A stretch of DNA of 64,000 bases from Chitinilyticum piscinae (lineage in GTDB: Bacteria > Pseudomonadota > Gammaproteobacteria > Burkholderiales > Chitinibacteraceae): NCBI RefSeq assembly GCF_015223195.1, contig NZ_JADFUA010000001.1, positions 763,858 to 827,857 of the forward strand, given 5' to 3'. The notes beneath the pieces are model-generated. The model saw only the letters and a list, made by a program, of their open reading frames with translations, had not been told where the DNA came from and ran no database searches. This document shows, in pieces, positions 27,025 through 37,207 of the stretch. The translations under genes were made by a program, and so were the position numbers. Every line of letters starts with the position of its first letter. The first letter of the stretch is position 1.

Positions 27025-27129
27025 TTTCTCTCGTCTTGCGACTTGAGGGCTGCATTATGGTAAGGACTGCCCATGGTGTCAAGCATCTTTTTTGAAGATT
27101 TATGACGGCCGGTGCTTTCCCCTGAAAAA

Positions 27130-28092
27130 TCAATGCTGACGATCGACGGCGATTTTGGCCAGGGCGTGCAGCGCGCGGGTGAAATCGTTGTCCGGCAGGC
27201 CGGCAAGCGCTGCGGTGGCGCGTGCCGATTCGGCCGTGGCGACGTCGCGGGCATAGTCCAGCGCGCCGCTGCGCTGAACGGCTGCCAGCACGGCATCGAA
27301 ATGGTCGCGACTGGCTTCGCGCAGGGCCGTGCGTACGGTTTCGGCGGCCGCCACTTCCCCGTGGCGCATCACGTGAATCAGCGGGAGAGTTGGTTTGCCC
27401 TCCGAAAGGTCGTCCCCCAGGTTTTTGCCGATCTCCGCGGCATCCCCGCTGTAATCCAGTACATCGTCAATGATCTGGAACGCGGTCCCCAGATGCATGC
27501 CGTAGGCTGCCAGAGCGGCTTCGGTGGTTTCGTCGGCGCCACTGATGATGGCGCCCAGCCGGGCGGCGGCCTCGAACAGCTTGGCGGTCTTGTAGCGGAT
27601 GACCTGCAGGTAGCCATCTTCATCGATGTCGGTATTGCCGATATTCATCAGTTGCAGGACTTCGCCTTCAGCGATGATGTTGGTGGCGTCGGCCACAACC
27701 GACAGGATGCGCATCGAGTCGCATCCGACCATCATCTGGAAGGCGCGGCTGTAGAGAAAATCACCGACCAGTACGCTGGCCGCATTGCCGAACAGTGCAT
27801 TTGCAGTATCGCGGCCGCGGCGCAGGCTGGATTCGTCGACCACGTCATCGTGCAGCAGGGTGGCGGTGTGGATGAATTCGATGACGGCGGCCAGTTCGCG
27901 ATGCTGCTCACCCTGGTAGCCCAGTGCCCGCGCGGCCAGCAGCACCAGTACCGGGCGCAGGCGCTTGCCGCCGGAACTGACGATGTATTCGGCAACCTGG
28001 CGCACCAGCACGACATCGGAATGCAGGCGCGTGCGGATCAGCTGGTCAACCTCCGGCATTTCACTCGCCAGAACGGATTTTACGAACTCCAT
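27130..28092 (-). CDS. ispB: Polyprenyl (octaprenyl-type) diphosphate synthase
   Basis: The 320-residue trans-prenyltransferase makes the side chain of ubiquinone. It has the GGKRLRP region, the first Asp-rich motif in LLHDDVVDESSLRRG, and the second in FQIIDDVLDY. It is divergent from rplU-rpmA-obgE, the classic proteobacterial arrangement. I give the ATG (MEFVKSVL) at 28092, but GAGGAAAC is better spaced for a GTG at 28098, so the protein may be two residues longer. Chain length cannot be read safely; C40 is the expected product from the family. Confidence 0.94.
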   Translation of the reverse strand: MEFVKSVLASEMPEVDQLIRTRLHSDVVLVRQVAEYIVSSGGKRLRPVLVLLAARALGYQGEQHRELAAVIEFIHTATLLHDDVVDESSLRRGRDTANALFGNAASVLVGDFLYSRAFQMMVGCDSMRILSVVADATNIIAEGEVLQLMNIGNTDIDEDGYLQVIRYKTAKLFEAAARLGAIISGADETTEAALAAYGMHLGTAFQIIDDVLDYSGDAAEIGKNLGDDLSEGKPTLPLIHVMRHGEVAAAETVRTALREASRDHFDAVLAAVQRSGALDYARDVATAESARATAALAGLPDNDFTRALHALAKIAVDRQH

Positions 28093-28229
28093 CGTCACAG
28101 GGTGTTTCCTCGCAGGCGGCAAACAGGGGCAGCCTGAAATGCGGTTGCTAAAGCGCGCGATTCTACCAGAAAGGGGCGTTTGCCGCCCGCGGCGCGCACG
28201 TCTTGCCGACGGTGATGCAACATAAGTGC

Positions 28230-28258
28230 TTGACGTGATTGGAGGAGAGGCGTAAATT
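28230..28258 (+). promoter_or_regulatory. Sigma-70 promoter of rplU-rpmA
   Basis: TTGACG at 28230-28235 and TAAATT at 28253-28258 are 17 bases apart. The start point would be near 28265, giving a leader of about 70 bases before rplU. Confidence 0.7.
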
Positions 28259-28336
28259 TGCGGGCTTCCCGCTTTCTGGGAGACCGCTATCCGCTTGCCG
28301 GATGGCGTTTAAAGGTGACTCTTAACGGAGCTTGTT

Positions 28337-28648
28337 ATGTATGCAGTCGTAAAAACCGGTGGCAAGCAGTACAAAGTTGCTGTCGGCGAAAAACTTAAAG
28401 TAGAACAGATTGCTGCAGACATCGACAGCCAGATCGAACTGAATGAAGTTTTGATGGTGGCAGACGGTGACGCAGTAGTGATTGGTACCCCGGTAGTAGC
28501 CGGCGCCGCCATCAAGGCAACTGTGGTTTCCCACGGTCGTGGTGAAAAGGTTCGCATCTTCAAGATGCGTCGCCGCAAGCACTACATGAAGCGTCAGGGC
28601 CATCGCCAGAACTACACCGAAATCCGCATCGACGCGATCGTAAAGTAA
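28337..28648 (+). CDS. rplU: 50S ribosomal protein L21
   Basis: The 103-residue protein is standard length. It begins [20 protein letters not shown] and ends with the RNA-binding [16 protein letters not shown] tail followed by TEIRIDAI. It binds 23S rRNA near L20. GGAGCTTGTT precedes the ATG. rpmA follows after 17 bases, and a strong promoter lies about 80 bases upstream. Confidence 0.99.
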   Translation: MYAVVKTGGKQYKVAVGEKLKVEQIAADIDSQIELNEVLMVADGDAVVIGTPVVAGAAIKATVVSHGRGEKVRIFKMRRRKHYMKRQGHRQNYTEIRIDAIVK

Positions 28649-28665
28649 TCTTCAGGAGCTAAAAC

Positions 28666-28938
28666 ATGGCACACAAGAAAGCTGGCGGTAGTTCCCGCAA
28701 CGGCCGTGATTCGGAAGCCAAACGCCTGGGTATCAAGGTATACGGCGGCGAGCTGATTCCGGCAGGTTCCATCATCGTGCGTCAGCGCGGTACCGAATTC
28801 CACGCTGGCGACAACGTCGGCATGGGCAAGGACCACACCCTGTTTGCACTGGTTGATGGTTATGTGAGCTACGCCGTCAAGGGCGCGCAAAAGCGTCGCA
28901 CCGTGACCGTAACTCCGTACACCGGCGAAGAAGCGTAA
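28666..28938 (+). CDS. rpmA: 50S ribosomal protein L27
   Basis: The 90-residue protein starts [20 protein letters not shown], the flexible N-terminal tail that reaches the peptidyl transferase centre, and has the usual GVKVYGG-like core ([20 protein letters not shown]). CAGGAGCTAAAAC precedes the ATG. No N-terminal extension needing cleavage is present, as expected for Gram-negatives. A terminator follows. Confidence 0.99.
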   Translation: MAHKKAGGSSRNGRDSEAKRLGIKVYGGELIPAGSIIVRQRGTEFHAGDNVGMGKDHTLFALVDGYVSYAVKGAQKRRTVTVTPYTGEEA

Positions 28939-28959
28939 ATCGCGCTTTTCCCGATGTCG

Positions 28960-28991
28960 AAAAGCCCTGTCTTTCGAGATGGGGCTTTTTT
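28960..28991 (+). terminator. Intrinsic terminator after rpmA, UUCG-loop hairpin
   Basis: AAAAGCCC (28960-28967) pairs with GGGCTTTT (28982-28989). The inner stem continues through two wobble pairs and TCT/AGA to a TTCG tetraloop, and TTA follows. Some read-through into obgE 120 bases downstream is possible. Confidence 0.85.
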
Positions 28992-29100
28992 AGTTTCTGA
29001 TCTGGCAATCCTTATCAGGCAAATGACCAGGCAAACGCATAGCCGTGTTACCCGATGCCGTTCTGCGCGGCAGCATGGGGTAAACCGGCTGGGCAAGTGA

Positions 29101-30288
<1,188 letters not shown>

Positions 30289-30298
30289 TAGCTTTGCC

Positions 30299-30340
30299 TG
30301 ACAGCAAAAAGGCCTGCATTTGCAGGCCTTTTTGCTGTCA
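30299..30340. terminator. Bidirectional terminator between obgE and rfbC
   Basis: A perfect 20-base inverted repeat (30299-30318 and 30321-30340) has GGCCTGCA/TGCAGGCC at the core and five A on the left, five T on the right. It can end both convergent operons. Confidence 0.92.
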
Positions 30341-30348
30341 ATGGCGCC

Positions 30349-30891
30349 TCAGAATTCGGCGTTCGCCAGTAGCGGGGCCTGCGCGTCTTTGGTGGCCAGA
30401 ATCGGTTGCTCTGCCAAGGGCCAGGCGATGGCGAGTTCGGGGTCGTTCCAGCGCAGCGAACGTTCGAGTTCGGGGTGCCAGAAGTCGGTCGTCTTATAAA
30501 GAAACTCTGCCGTCTCGCTGACGACCTGAAAACCATGCGCAAATCCTTCCGGGATCCATAGCTGTCGTTTGTTTTCGGCGGACAGCAGGGTGCCAACCCA
30601 TTTCCCGAAGGTGGATGAATTCCGACGCAAATCCACCGCCACATCAAAGACCTCTCCCTGCACGCAACGTACCAGCTTTCCCTGCGGGTGTGGCGGCAAC
30701 TGATAATGCAGACCGCGCAAAACATTCCGGTTGGAGCGGGAATGGTTATCCTGCACGAAGTGGACTCTGCGGCTGATGGCTTCGTCAAAGCGCTGCTGAT
30801 TGAAACTCTCGAAGAAAAACCCTCGATCATCACCAAAAACACGCGGTTCGATAATCAGGACGTCAGGAATGCTGGTGGGAGTAACGATCAT
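30349..30891 (-). CDS. rfbC: dTDP-4-dehydrorhamnose 3,5-epimerase
   Basis: The 180-residue cupin enzyme is the third step of dTDP-L-rhamnose synthesis. The catalytic His is in VLRGLHYQ, the Asp partner in EVFDVAVDLR, and the active-site Tyr in EFLYKTTDFW. It is the last gene of rfbBDAC, 10 bases after rfbA. Length is normal. The ribosome site is weak, consistent with coupling to the upstream gene. Symbol rmlC is equivalent. Confidence 0.97.
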   Translation of the reverse strand: MIVTPTSIPDVLIIEPRVFGDDRGFFFESFNQQRFDEAISRRVHFVQDNHSRSNRNVLRGLHYQLPPHPQGKLVRCVQGEVFDVAVDLRRNSSTFGKWVGTLLSAENKRQLWIPEGFAHGFQVVSETAEFLYKTTDFWHPELERSLRWNDPELAIAWPLAEQPILATKDAQAPLLANAEF

Positions 30892-30901
30892 GGTTTATAT
30901 G

Positions 30902-31780
30902 CTAGCTCTCGCTAGCCAGTTGCAGTAGATAGCGGCCGTAGCTGGTCTTTTTCAGGGGCTGTGCAAGAGACTCCAACTGTGGGGAAGTAATCCATTGTTG
31001 GCGGTAGGCAACCTCTTCTGGGGAGGCAACCTTGAGCCCTTGGCGTTGTTCGATGGTCTGGATGAAAAGGCTGGCTTCCAGCATGGATTCATGGGTGCCG
31101 GTATCCAGCCAAGCGTAGCCACGCCCCATGGTCTGGACATCCAGTTGACCGCTCTGCAGATAGGCCACATTCACATCGGTAATTTCCAGTTCACCACGGC
31201 TTGATGGCTTGATGCTTCTGGCAACATCAATGACCGTGTTGTCGTAGAAATACAGCCCGGTTATGGCGTAGTTCGACTTCGGGATGGCGGGCTTCTCTTC
31301 GATGGACAGGGCCCGCCCCTGCCGGTCGAATTCGACAACACCGTAACGTTCCGGATCATTGACGTGGTAGGCGAAAACCGTGGCGCCTCTTGCCTTGCCG
31401 GCCGCATGCTGCAGCAATTGCGCGAAGTCGTGACCGTAGAAAATATTGTCCCCAAGTACCAGGGCGACATTGTCGTTGCCAATAAACGATTCGCCGATCA
31501 GGAAGGCCTGTGCCAGTCCATCCGGGCTGGGCTGGATGGCGTAACTCAGGGAAATGCCCCACTGGCTGCCGTCACCCAGCAACTGTTCAAAGCGGGGCGT
31601 ATCCTGCGGGGTTGAGATGACCAGAATCTCGCGAATCCCCGCCAGCATCAGCGTGCAGAGCGGGTAGTAGATCATCGGCTTGTCATAAATCGGCAGCAGC
31701 TGTTTGCTGACTGCGATTGTAGCGGGGTACAGGCGGGTGCCTGAGCCCCCTGCCAGAATGATGCCTTTGCGCTGTGTCAT
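30902..31780 (-). CDS. rfbA: Glucose-1-phosphate thymidylyltransferase
   Basis: The 292-residue nucleotidyltransferase makes dTDP-glucose. The signature [16 protein letters not shown] with the pyrophosphorylase Arg is at the N-terminus, followed by [16 protein letters not shown]. Metal-binding Asp residues are in VLGDNIFYG and the allosteric C-terminal part is complete (KTSYGRYL). It lies 15 bases after rfbD in the rhamnose operon. Confidence 0.97.
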   Translation of the reverse strand: MTQRKGIILAGGSGTRLYPATIAVSKQLLPIYDKPMIYYPLCTLMLAGIREILVISTPQDTPRFEQLLGDGSQWGISLSYAIQPSPDGLAQAFLIGESFIGNDNVALVLGDNIFYGHDFAQLLQHAAGKARGATVFAYHVNDPERYGVVEFDRQGRALSIEEKPAIPKSNYAITGLYFYDNTVIDVARSIKPSSRGELEITDVNVAYLQSGQLDVQTMGRGYAWLDTGTHESMLEASLFIQTIEQRQGLKVASPEEVAYRQQWITSPQLESLAQPLKKTSYGRYLLQLASES

Positions 31781-31795
31781 CCGGTAGTCCTTGTT

Positions 31796-32701
31796 CTATC
31801 TGTTGGTGAGCAAAGCAATCACCTGGGTGACGCCCAGCTCCCAGTGGGGGAGTTGCAGGCCGAAGGTGGTGCGGAGCTTGCTTGTATCCAGCCGGGAGTT
31901 GCTTGGTCGGGGTGCGGGGAGTGGATAGGCACTGCTCGGTATGGGAATGATTGAATCCGGCATACATTGCAATATATAAGCGTGAATCTTGCATAAACGG
32001 TTGATTGTGTGCGCATACCCATGCCAACTGGTCTCGCCGCTGGCGGCCAGATGATACAGGCCATACGGGAAAAGCTCAGGACGGCCTTCGCGCAGATAGT
32101 GTCCGAGAATCTGTGCCGTGACGTCAGCCAGCAGTGCAGCAGATGTTGGCGCACCGAACTGGTCGGCGACAACGCGAAGCTCGTCGCGTTCGCGCATTAG
32201 TCGCAGCATGGTCTTGAGAAAATTGTTGCCATGAGCACCATACACCCAGCTGGTGCGGAAAATCAGCTGGCGGCAGCCGCTGGCGCTGATTGCTGCTTCT
32301 CCGCCCAGCTTGCTGCGGCCATACACCGACAGGGGGTTACAGGAATCATGCTCTACATAGCAGCCTGTTTTGCCGCCATCGAAGACATAATCGGTTGAGA
32401 AATGTACCAGTAGGGCGTCATGCTCTGCTGCCCATTCAGCCAGTACCGCTGGAGCTGTGGTGTTGACGGCAATTGCGGTTGCAATGTCGGTTTCCGCCTT
32501 GTCCACCGCAGTATACGCCGCCGGATTGACGATAATGTCTGGCCGGATCTGGTCCAGTATTGCCCGCAAGGAGTCGGGGCACCCAAGGTCGAAGGTCTTG
32601 CGGTCCGGTGCTTCAATTCGGCCAAGCACGGAGAGGCTGCGCTGCAGCTCGAAACCGACTTGTCCGCTGCTTCCGGTTAGCAGGATGGTCGCGTTCTGCA
32701 T
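31796..32701 (-). CDS. rfbD: dTDP-4-dehydrorhamnose reductase
   Basis: The 301-residue short-chain dehydrogenase performs the last step to dTDP-L-rhamnose. The NAD(P) motif is ILLTGSSGQVGFEL and the catalytic motif is SVYGRSKLGGE (YxxxK). The ATG at 32701 lies two bases after the rfbB stop; in-frame codons upstream would read through rfbB and are not used. Length agrees with RmlD. Confidence 0.96.
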   Translation of the reverse strand: MQNATILLTGSSGQVGFELQRSLSVLGRIEAPDRKTFDLGCPDSLRAILDQIRPDIIVNPAAYTAVDKAETDIATAIAVNTTAPAVLAEWAAEHDALLVHFSTDYVFDGGKTGCYVEHDSCNPLSVYGRSKLGGEAAISASGCRQLIFRTSWVYGAHGNNFLKTMLRLMRERDELRVVADQFGAPTSAALLADVTAQILGHYLREGRPELFPYGLYHLAASGETSWHGYAHTINRLCKIHAYILQCMPDSIIPIPSSAYPLPAPRPSNSRLDTSKLRTTFGLQLPHWELGVTQVIALLTNR

Positions 32702-32703
32702 GC

Positions 32704-33762
32704 TCAGGCTCCGTACTGGGTGTTGATCCAGTCGCGATAGGCTCCGGAGGTAACGTTGGCGATCCAGTCGTGATTGTCCAGATACCATTGCACTGTCTTG
32801 CGGATACCGGACTCGAAGGTCTCGGCCGGTTTCCAGCCGAGCTCGCGTTGCAGCTTGCCGGCATCGATGGCATAGCGGCGATCGTGTCCGGGCCGGTCGG
32901 CCACAAACGAGATCTGTGCGGCATAGGCCCTGCCGTCCTGGCGCGGGCGCAATTCATCAAGCAGGGCACAGATGGTCTGTACCACTTCCAGATTGGTCTT
33001 TTCGTTCCAGCCGCCGACATTGTAGGTTTCGCCGCAGCAGCCTGCTTCCAGCACGCGCCGGATGGCAGAGCAATGATCCTTCACGAACAGCCAGTCGCGG
33101 ATCTGCTGGCCATCGCCGTAGATGGGGAGTGTCTTGCCGGCCAGCGCATTCAGGATGATCAGCGGGATCAGTTTTTCCGGGAAATGATAGGGTCCGTAGT
33201 TGTTCGAGCAGTTGGTCGTGAGTACCGGCAGACCGTAGGTGTGATGCCATGCGCGCACCAGGTGGTCGCTTGCTGCTTTGGATGCCGAGTACGGGCTGTT
33301 CGGTTCGTAGCGGTTGGTTTCGGCAAACGCAGGATCACTTGCCCTCAGGGTGCCATAGACTTCATCCGTGGAAACATGCAGGAAGCGGAAGGCGGCCTGT
33401 TCGGTAGCGGATAAGTTACTCCAGTAGCCGCGTACGCTCTCAAGCAGGTTGAATATCCCGAGCACATTCGTCTGGATAAATTCGCCGGGGCCATGGATCG
33501 AGCGGTCTACATGGGATTCCGCCGCAAAGTTGATCACTGCACGCGGCCTGTGCTGGCTTAGCAATGCGTCGACCAGTGTGCGATCACCGATATCACCCTG
33601 GATAAAGTGATGGCGCGCGTCGCCCTGTACGGACTTGAGGGTGTCCAGATTGCCGGCGTAGGTCAGCTTGTCCAGATTGATGACGGGTTCATTGCTGCCG
33701 GCAAGCCAGTCCAGCACAAAATTCCCGCCAATAAAGCCGGCACCGCCGGTTACTAGAATCAT
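32704..33762 (-). CDS. rfbB: dTDP-glucose 4,6-dehydratase
   Basis: The 352-residue extended SDR enzyme converts dTDP-glucose to the 4-keto-6-deoxy sugar. It has the NAD motif [11 protein letters not shown], the HVSTDEVYG segment with catalytic Asp-Glu, and the YSASKAASD YxxxK motif. It heads the operon rfbBDAC, which supplies activated rhamnose for LPS O-antigen or other surface glycans. No glycosyltransferase that would use the sugar is adjacent. The 116 bases upstream contain a small hairpin (CACAGAC/GTCTGTG, 33845-33862) without a U-tract. Confidence 0.97.
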   Translation of the reverse strand: MILVTGGAGFIGGNFVLDWLAGSNEPVINLDKLTYAGNLDTLKSVQGDARHHFIQGDIGDRTLVDALLSQHRPRAVINFAAESHVDRSIHGPGEFIQTNVLGIFNLLESVRGYWSNLSATEQAAFRFLHVSTDEVYGTLRASDPAFAETNRYEPNSPYSASKAASDHLVRAWHHTYGLPVLTTNCSNNYGPYHFPEKLIPLIILNALAGKTLPIYGDGQQIRDWLFVKDHCSAIRRVLEAGCCGETYNVGGWNEKTNLEVVQTICALLDELRPRQDGRAYAAQISFVADRPGHDRRYAIDAGKLQRELGWKPAETFESGIRKTVQWYLDNHDWIANVTSGAYRDWINTQYGA

Positions 33763-33878
33763 ATGAGCCTCTTCAATACGGTGTAGCAGAGGGTCGCGGC
33801 AAGGCCGTGGATGCGAATAACCCGATGATATCCGCTCGGGGTGTCACAGACATGCGTCTGTGTTTGGTCACTGGTTGC

Positions 33879-34952
33879 CTAGCTGCCCGGCGGACCAAGC
33901 TGGATCAGCTGACGTGCATTGCCATATTCGTCGTCATCGATTCTCACCCAGCATTCCGGCCCGTATTTCAGTTCGCCAGTATAGGTCATGGAGAGTCGTG
34001 CACCATCAACACGCTCGATGTGGAAACAGTTGGCCGCGTAGCTGATTTTGCCAGAAAGCGAATCCAGATCGATGGTCAGCTGGTCGCCGATGCCGGGCAG
34101 GCGTTGTGCACTTTGCCCTGGTGTTGCGCTGCCAAGCGTGGCAGCAACCCGCGCCAGTGTCTGGAACGACCAGTTGCGTGTGACTGGCTGGCCTGCCAGT
34201 GTTCCGCTGAAGCGGACATCGTAGCGCGTCCCGGGATGCAGCGGCTGATTGGGCATCAGCATGGCCCAGTTGTTTTCCTGGGTGGGTAGCTGGCGACTGC
34301 TGACCGGTTTGCCCTGTTGATCCAGCAGCAGCCATTCGCCGATTTCCAGTACGGCGTTAGCGTGCAGCGAGAGAATATAACCGCTTTTCGCGACGCCATC
34401 GGGCAACGGGCTCGGGTTTTCTTCGTGGCTGGCAAACTGCGGGCTGAAGGCCTGCAAGGGACCGGCCGCAAGTGGCCAGTGTGCCAGCAGTGCCTCTTTG
34501 CGTGGGAGGCTGGTCTTGCCGGTTGTGATCACAACGGTCCGCGAGCCATCTGCCAGTCGGGCAGAGCCCAGCCCGATGCGCTGCATGCCGGGGTCGAGCA
34601 GTACGTTGCGATGCAGCGGACCTTTCAGCAGGGCACGCAGCGCCGCAAGCGGGTTGGCACTGGCCGATTCATACAGCACCTCCCAGCAGCCCCCGCTGTC
34701 TCCCTGTGCCTTGCAGCGCGCCGTGGGCGTGGTGCCGGTAAAGCCGGTTTGTCCGGCACTTTCGCCATGCCCCGCACCGGGGAGGGCAGCCAGATAATCG
34801 GCATGAGCCTGAGCGGCCTTGGTGAGCGCGGGATCCGCTTGCAGAACGGGAATGCCGGTTTCGCGACGGATGATATTCAGCGTTTCGATTTCATCGGCAC
34901 TGGCCAGCGTGGCCAGACAGCAGGAAAAAAAGGCGAGGCAGAAACGAAGCAT
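33879..34952 (-). CDS. Secreted CAP (SCP/PR-1) domain protein with C-terminal Ig-like region
   Basis: The protein of about 357 residues has a signal peptide (LRFCLAFFSCCLATLASA). A CAP domain of about 130 residues follows: LNIIRRETGIPVLQADPAL, AHADYLAA, GHGESAG, HRNVLLDPGMQRIGLG. The C-terminal half contains an Ig-like stretch (LHPGTRYDVRFSG ... RNWSF), then an unassigned Cys-containing end. Bacterial CAP proteins are extracytoplasmic and mostly of unknown function. I use the ATG at 34952; one at 34976 is also in frame and would lengthen the signal. The gene lies upstream of, and in the same direction as, the rhamnose operon, but separated by 116 bases. Confidence 0.82.
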   Translation of the reverse strand: MLRFCLAFFSCCLATLASADEIETLNIIRRETGIPVLQADPALTKAAQAHADYLAALPGAGHGESAGQTGFTGTTPTARCKAQGDSGGCWEVLYESASANPLAALRALLKGPLHRNVLLDPGMQRIGLGSARLADGSRTVVITTGKTSLPRKEALLAHWPLAAGPLQAFSPQFASHEENPSPLPDGVAKSGYILSLHANAVLEIGEWLLLDQQGKPVSSRQLPTQENNWAMLMPNQPLHPGTRYDVRFSGTLAGQPVTRNWSFQTLARVAATLGSATPGQSAQRLPGIGDQLTIDLDSLSGKISYAANCFHIERVDGARLSMTYTGELKYGPECWVRIDDDEYGNARQLIQLGPPGS

Positions 34953-35055
34953 GGCTTTACCGCACGGGAAAAGCATATATTACGCACTAAGTCAGCAATA
35001 GGCGATGCGGTTTTGCCTTTGGTGGCCGAAAGGCTGCAGAGGCCAGTGCCTCAGA

Positions 35056-36114
35056 TCAGCGCACGCTCGGTGCCGCCATGGTTTCGATGATGGCCTCGCG
35101 CAGCGCCTGCAACAAGGCGTCGACATCGTCGGGCTGCGTGGCCCATGAGCTGACGAAGCGTGCGCCGCTCTCATTGATGAAGCCATAGAACACCCAGCCC
35201 CTGGCCTTCAGGCGTTCCTGTACGCGGCCGTCGATTCTGGCGAACACCGCGTTGGCCTCGACCGGGAACAGCAGTTCGATGCCGGGGATCTGGCGCAAGC
35301 CCTCGGCCAGTCGCGTCGCCATCGCGTTGGCATGTGCCGCATGCCTGAGCCACACTCCCTCTTGCAGCATGCCGACCCATGGGGCGGACAGGTAGCGCAT
35401 TTTGGAGGCCAGTTGCCCGGCCTGTTTGCAGCGGTAGGCGAAATCCTCGGCCAGTGTCGGTTCGAAAAAGACAATCGCTTCGCCCACCGGCATGCCCTGT
35501 TTGGTGCCGCCCAGCGACATCACCTCGATGCCGGCTCGCCAGCTCAGCTCGGCTGGGCTGCAGCCCAGGCTGGCCAGAGCATTGGCAAAGCGAGCGCCAT
35601 CCATGTGCGTGTGCAGCCCCAGCCGTTTGGCATGCGCGCAGACTTCGCGCAGCTCGGCTGGCGTGTAGACGGTGCCGCTTTCGGTGGATTGCGTCAGCGT
35701 CACCACCTTGGGTTTGGGGTAGTGGATATCGCTGCGCCGTGCGACCAGCCGGTCGATTTCATTGGCGTCGAGCTTGCCGTTGGCGCCGCGCCCCAGCAGC
35801 AGCTTGGTGCCGTTGGAGAAGAACTCCGGCCCGCCGCACTCGTCGGTCTCGACGTGCGCCTGCTCGTGGCAGATCACGCTGTGATAACTCTGGCACAGCG
35901 ACGCCAGTGCCAGCGAATTGGCCGCCGTGCCGTTGAAGACAAAAAACACCTCGGCCTGCGGGCAGGCGAACGCCTGGCGGATTGCGTCGCTGGCCTGGGC
36001 GGTCCAGTCATCCATGCCATAGGAGGCCTGGCAACCGCGATCCGCGGCCAGCAGCGCCTCGAGCGCCTCGGGGCAGATGCCGGCGGTGTTGTCACTGGCA
36101 AAGTCGTAACGCAT
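35056..36114 (-). CDS. ltaE: Low-specificity L-threonine aldolase family enzyme
   Basis: This 352-residue PLP enzyme of fold type I cleaves L-threonine or allo-threonine to glycine and acetaldehyde. It starts MRYDFASDNTAGICPEAL, has the PLP-stacking His region CHEQAHVETDECGGPEF, a HMDGAR motif, and the PLP-Lys in SLGGTKQGMPVGEA. GGGAGCAGCGC precedes the ATG at 36114, deciding this start over in-frame codons further upstream. It is a single gene with no glycine-metabolism neighbours. Related beta-eliminating lyases are a less likely alternative. Confidence 0.93.
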   Translation of the reverse strand: MRYDFASDNTAGICPEALEALLAADRGCQASYGMDDWTAQASDAIRQAFACPQAEVFFVFNGTAANSLALASLCQSYHSVICHEQAHVETDECGGPEFFSNGTKLLLGRGANGKLDANEIDRLVARRSDIHYPKPKVVTLTQSTESGTVYTPAELREVCAHAKRLGLHTHMDGARFANALASLGCSPAELSWRAGIEVMSLGGTKQGMPVGEAIVFFEPTLAEDFAYRCKQAGQLASKMRYLSAPWVGMLQEGVWLRHAAHANAMATRLAEGLRQIPGIELLFPVEANAVFARIDGRVQERLKARGWVFYGFINESGARFVSSWATQPDDVDALLQALREAIIETMAAPSVR

Positions 36115-36279
36115 GCGCTGCTCCCGGGACCAAACTGTCCGAATGAATATCACTGCGCATTATAGGGAGAGCATGCTGCCGTGCAGATCGGGGGAAACCG
36201 CAGTTTCCAGTTGTTTCATGGGTATGATCGTAAGGGCTATATCGAACGGCTTATTTAAGCTGATAGGGTGTTGGGTATA

Positions 36280-36573
36280 TCAGTTGTCACCCAGCCCTTC
36301 GACAATCACGATATCCAGCTCCCCTGCGCCGAGCCGCAATTCGCGTGCGGCCTGATACGCCGGAGAGGCCCAGCAGGCCTGCGCCTGCGCGTAGCTCGGA
36401 AACTCGATAATGGAATTGCGGCTGCGCGTACTGCCTTCGACGCATTCGAACTGCCCGGCGCGCGCCAGAAAGCGGCCGCCGAAGCTGGCGAGAATCTCCG
36501 GGGTTTGCGCAGCGTACTCGCGAAAACGCGCCATGTCGGTGACATCGGCACGGACGATCCAATAGCCCTTCAT
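36280..36573 (-). CDS. DUF1330 protein (ABM-like ferredoxin fold)
   Basis: The 97-residue protein is a full DUF1330 domain: KGYWIVRADVTDMARFREYA, GRFLARAG, NSIIEFPSYAQAQACW and YQAARELRLGAGELDIVIVEG. The family adopts an alpha/beta barrel-like dimer and has no assigned reaction. Gaps on both sides (166 and 94 bases) suggest a single-gene unit. The 5' side has a run of A/T-rich bases but no strong Shine-Dalgarno sequence. Confidence 0.9.
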   Translation of the reverse strand: MKGYWIVRADVTDMARFREYAAQTPEILASFGGRFLARAGQFECVEGSTRSRNSIIEFPSYAQAQACWASPAYQAARELRLGAGELDIVIVEGLGDN

Positions 36574-36666
36574 TAATCAATTTCCCATTCTTGAATACAG
36601 CGATTGCATCGGATGTTCCTTCGCGCTGGTGCCCCGCGCATTTCCAGGCTGGTCATGCCGCGTGGG

Positions 36667-37122
36667 TCACGCCTTCGCCGCATAATGCTGCTCGGCATAG
36701 TCGGTCAGCGCACGGATGCGCTTTCTGGTTTCGCGCTTGAACTGATAGCCGAGTACCGGCGTCAGCAGCCAGGACAACCATTTCGGTTTGGTGGTGAGAT
36801 GGTAACTGAACCGAACCATGGTTCGATTCGGCGAAATCTCCCGGAATTGCCAGCCGCCGGCAAACTGGTCAAATACGTAAGGCCCCTTGACCAGCTTCAC
36901 GGCTGCCACGGCGTTGGGTTTGTAGGATACATAAACCGTATCCATCGACAGTCCGTTGTGTGCCGTGCAGCGAACCAGTGCGCCTGCGCATGGTTCACTG
37001 GCATCGACCAGATAGGCCTCTTTGGTGAGCGGATCCCACCTGGCTCTTAACGCATAGTCCTGAGTGAGGGCAAACAGTGCTTCGGCAGAGGCGTTTACCT
37101 CGAAATCGTAGCGGATCTTCAT
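36667..37122 (-). CDS. SRPBCC-fold (START-like) protein
   Basis: The 151-residue protein begins MKIRYDFEVNASAEALFALTQDY and shows the polyketide cyclase/SRPBCC pattern of a hydrophobic ligand-binding helix-grip fold, with WQFREISPNRTMVRFSYHL in the middle and a C-terminal helix with a hydrophobic patch (WLSWLLTPVLGYQFK). Ligand and function are unknown. GAGGGATTGCACCG before the ATG at 37122 decides this start; a longer in-frame reading is not supported. Confidence 0.8.
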   Translation of the reverse strand: MKIRYDFEVNASAEALFALTQDYALRARWDPLTKEAYLVDASEPCAGALVRCTAHNGLSMDTVYVSYKPNAVAAVKLVKGPYVFDQFAGGWQFREISPNRTMVRFSYHLTTKPKWLSWLLTPVLGYQFKRETRKRIRALTDYAEQHYAAKA

Positions 37123-37207
37123 CGGTGCAATCCCTCGGGTAGCGGTATTGCATCGTAGCAAGCGGATGGCGACTTGCCATGACTGACAAGCCGAAAAATC
37201 GCGGATT

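Noticed and set aside
33845-33862. Hairpin CACAGAC/GTCTGTG as terminator of the CAP protein gene
   Set aside because: The stem is only seven pairs and there is no U-tract in the minus direction; kept as a weak feature of the rfbB upstream region only.
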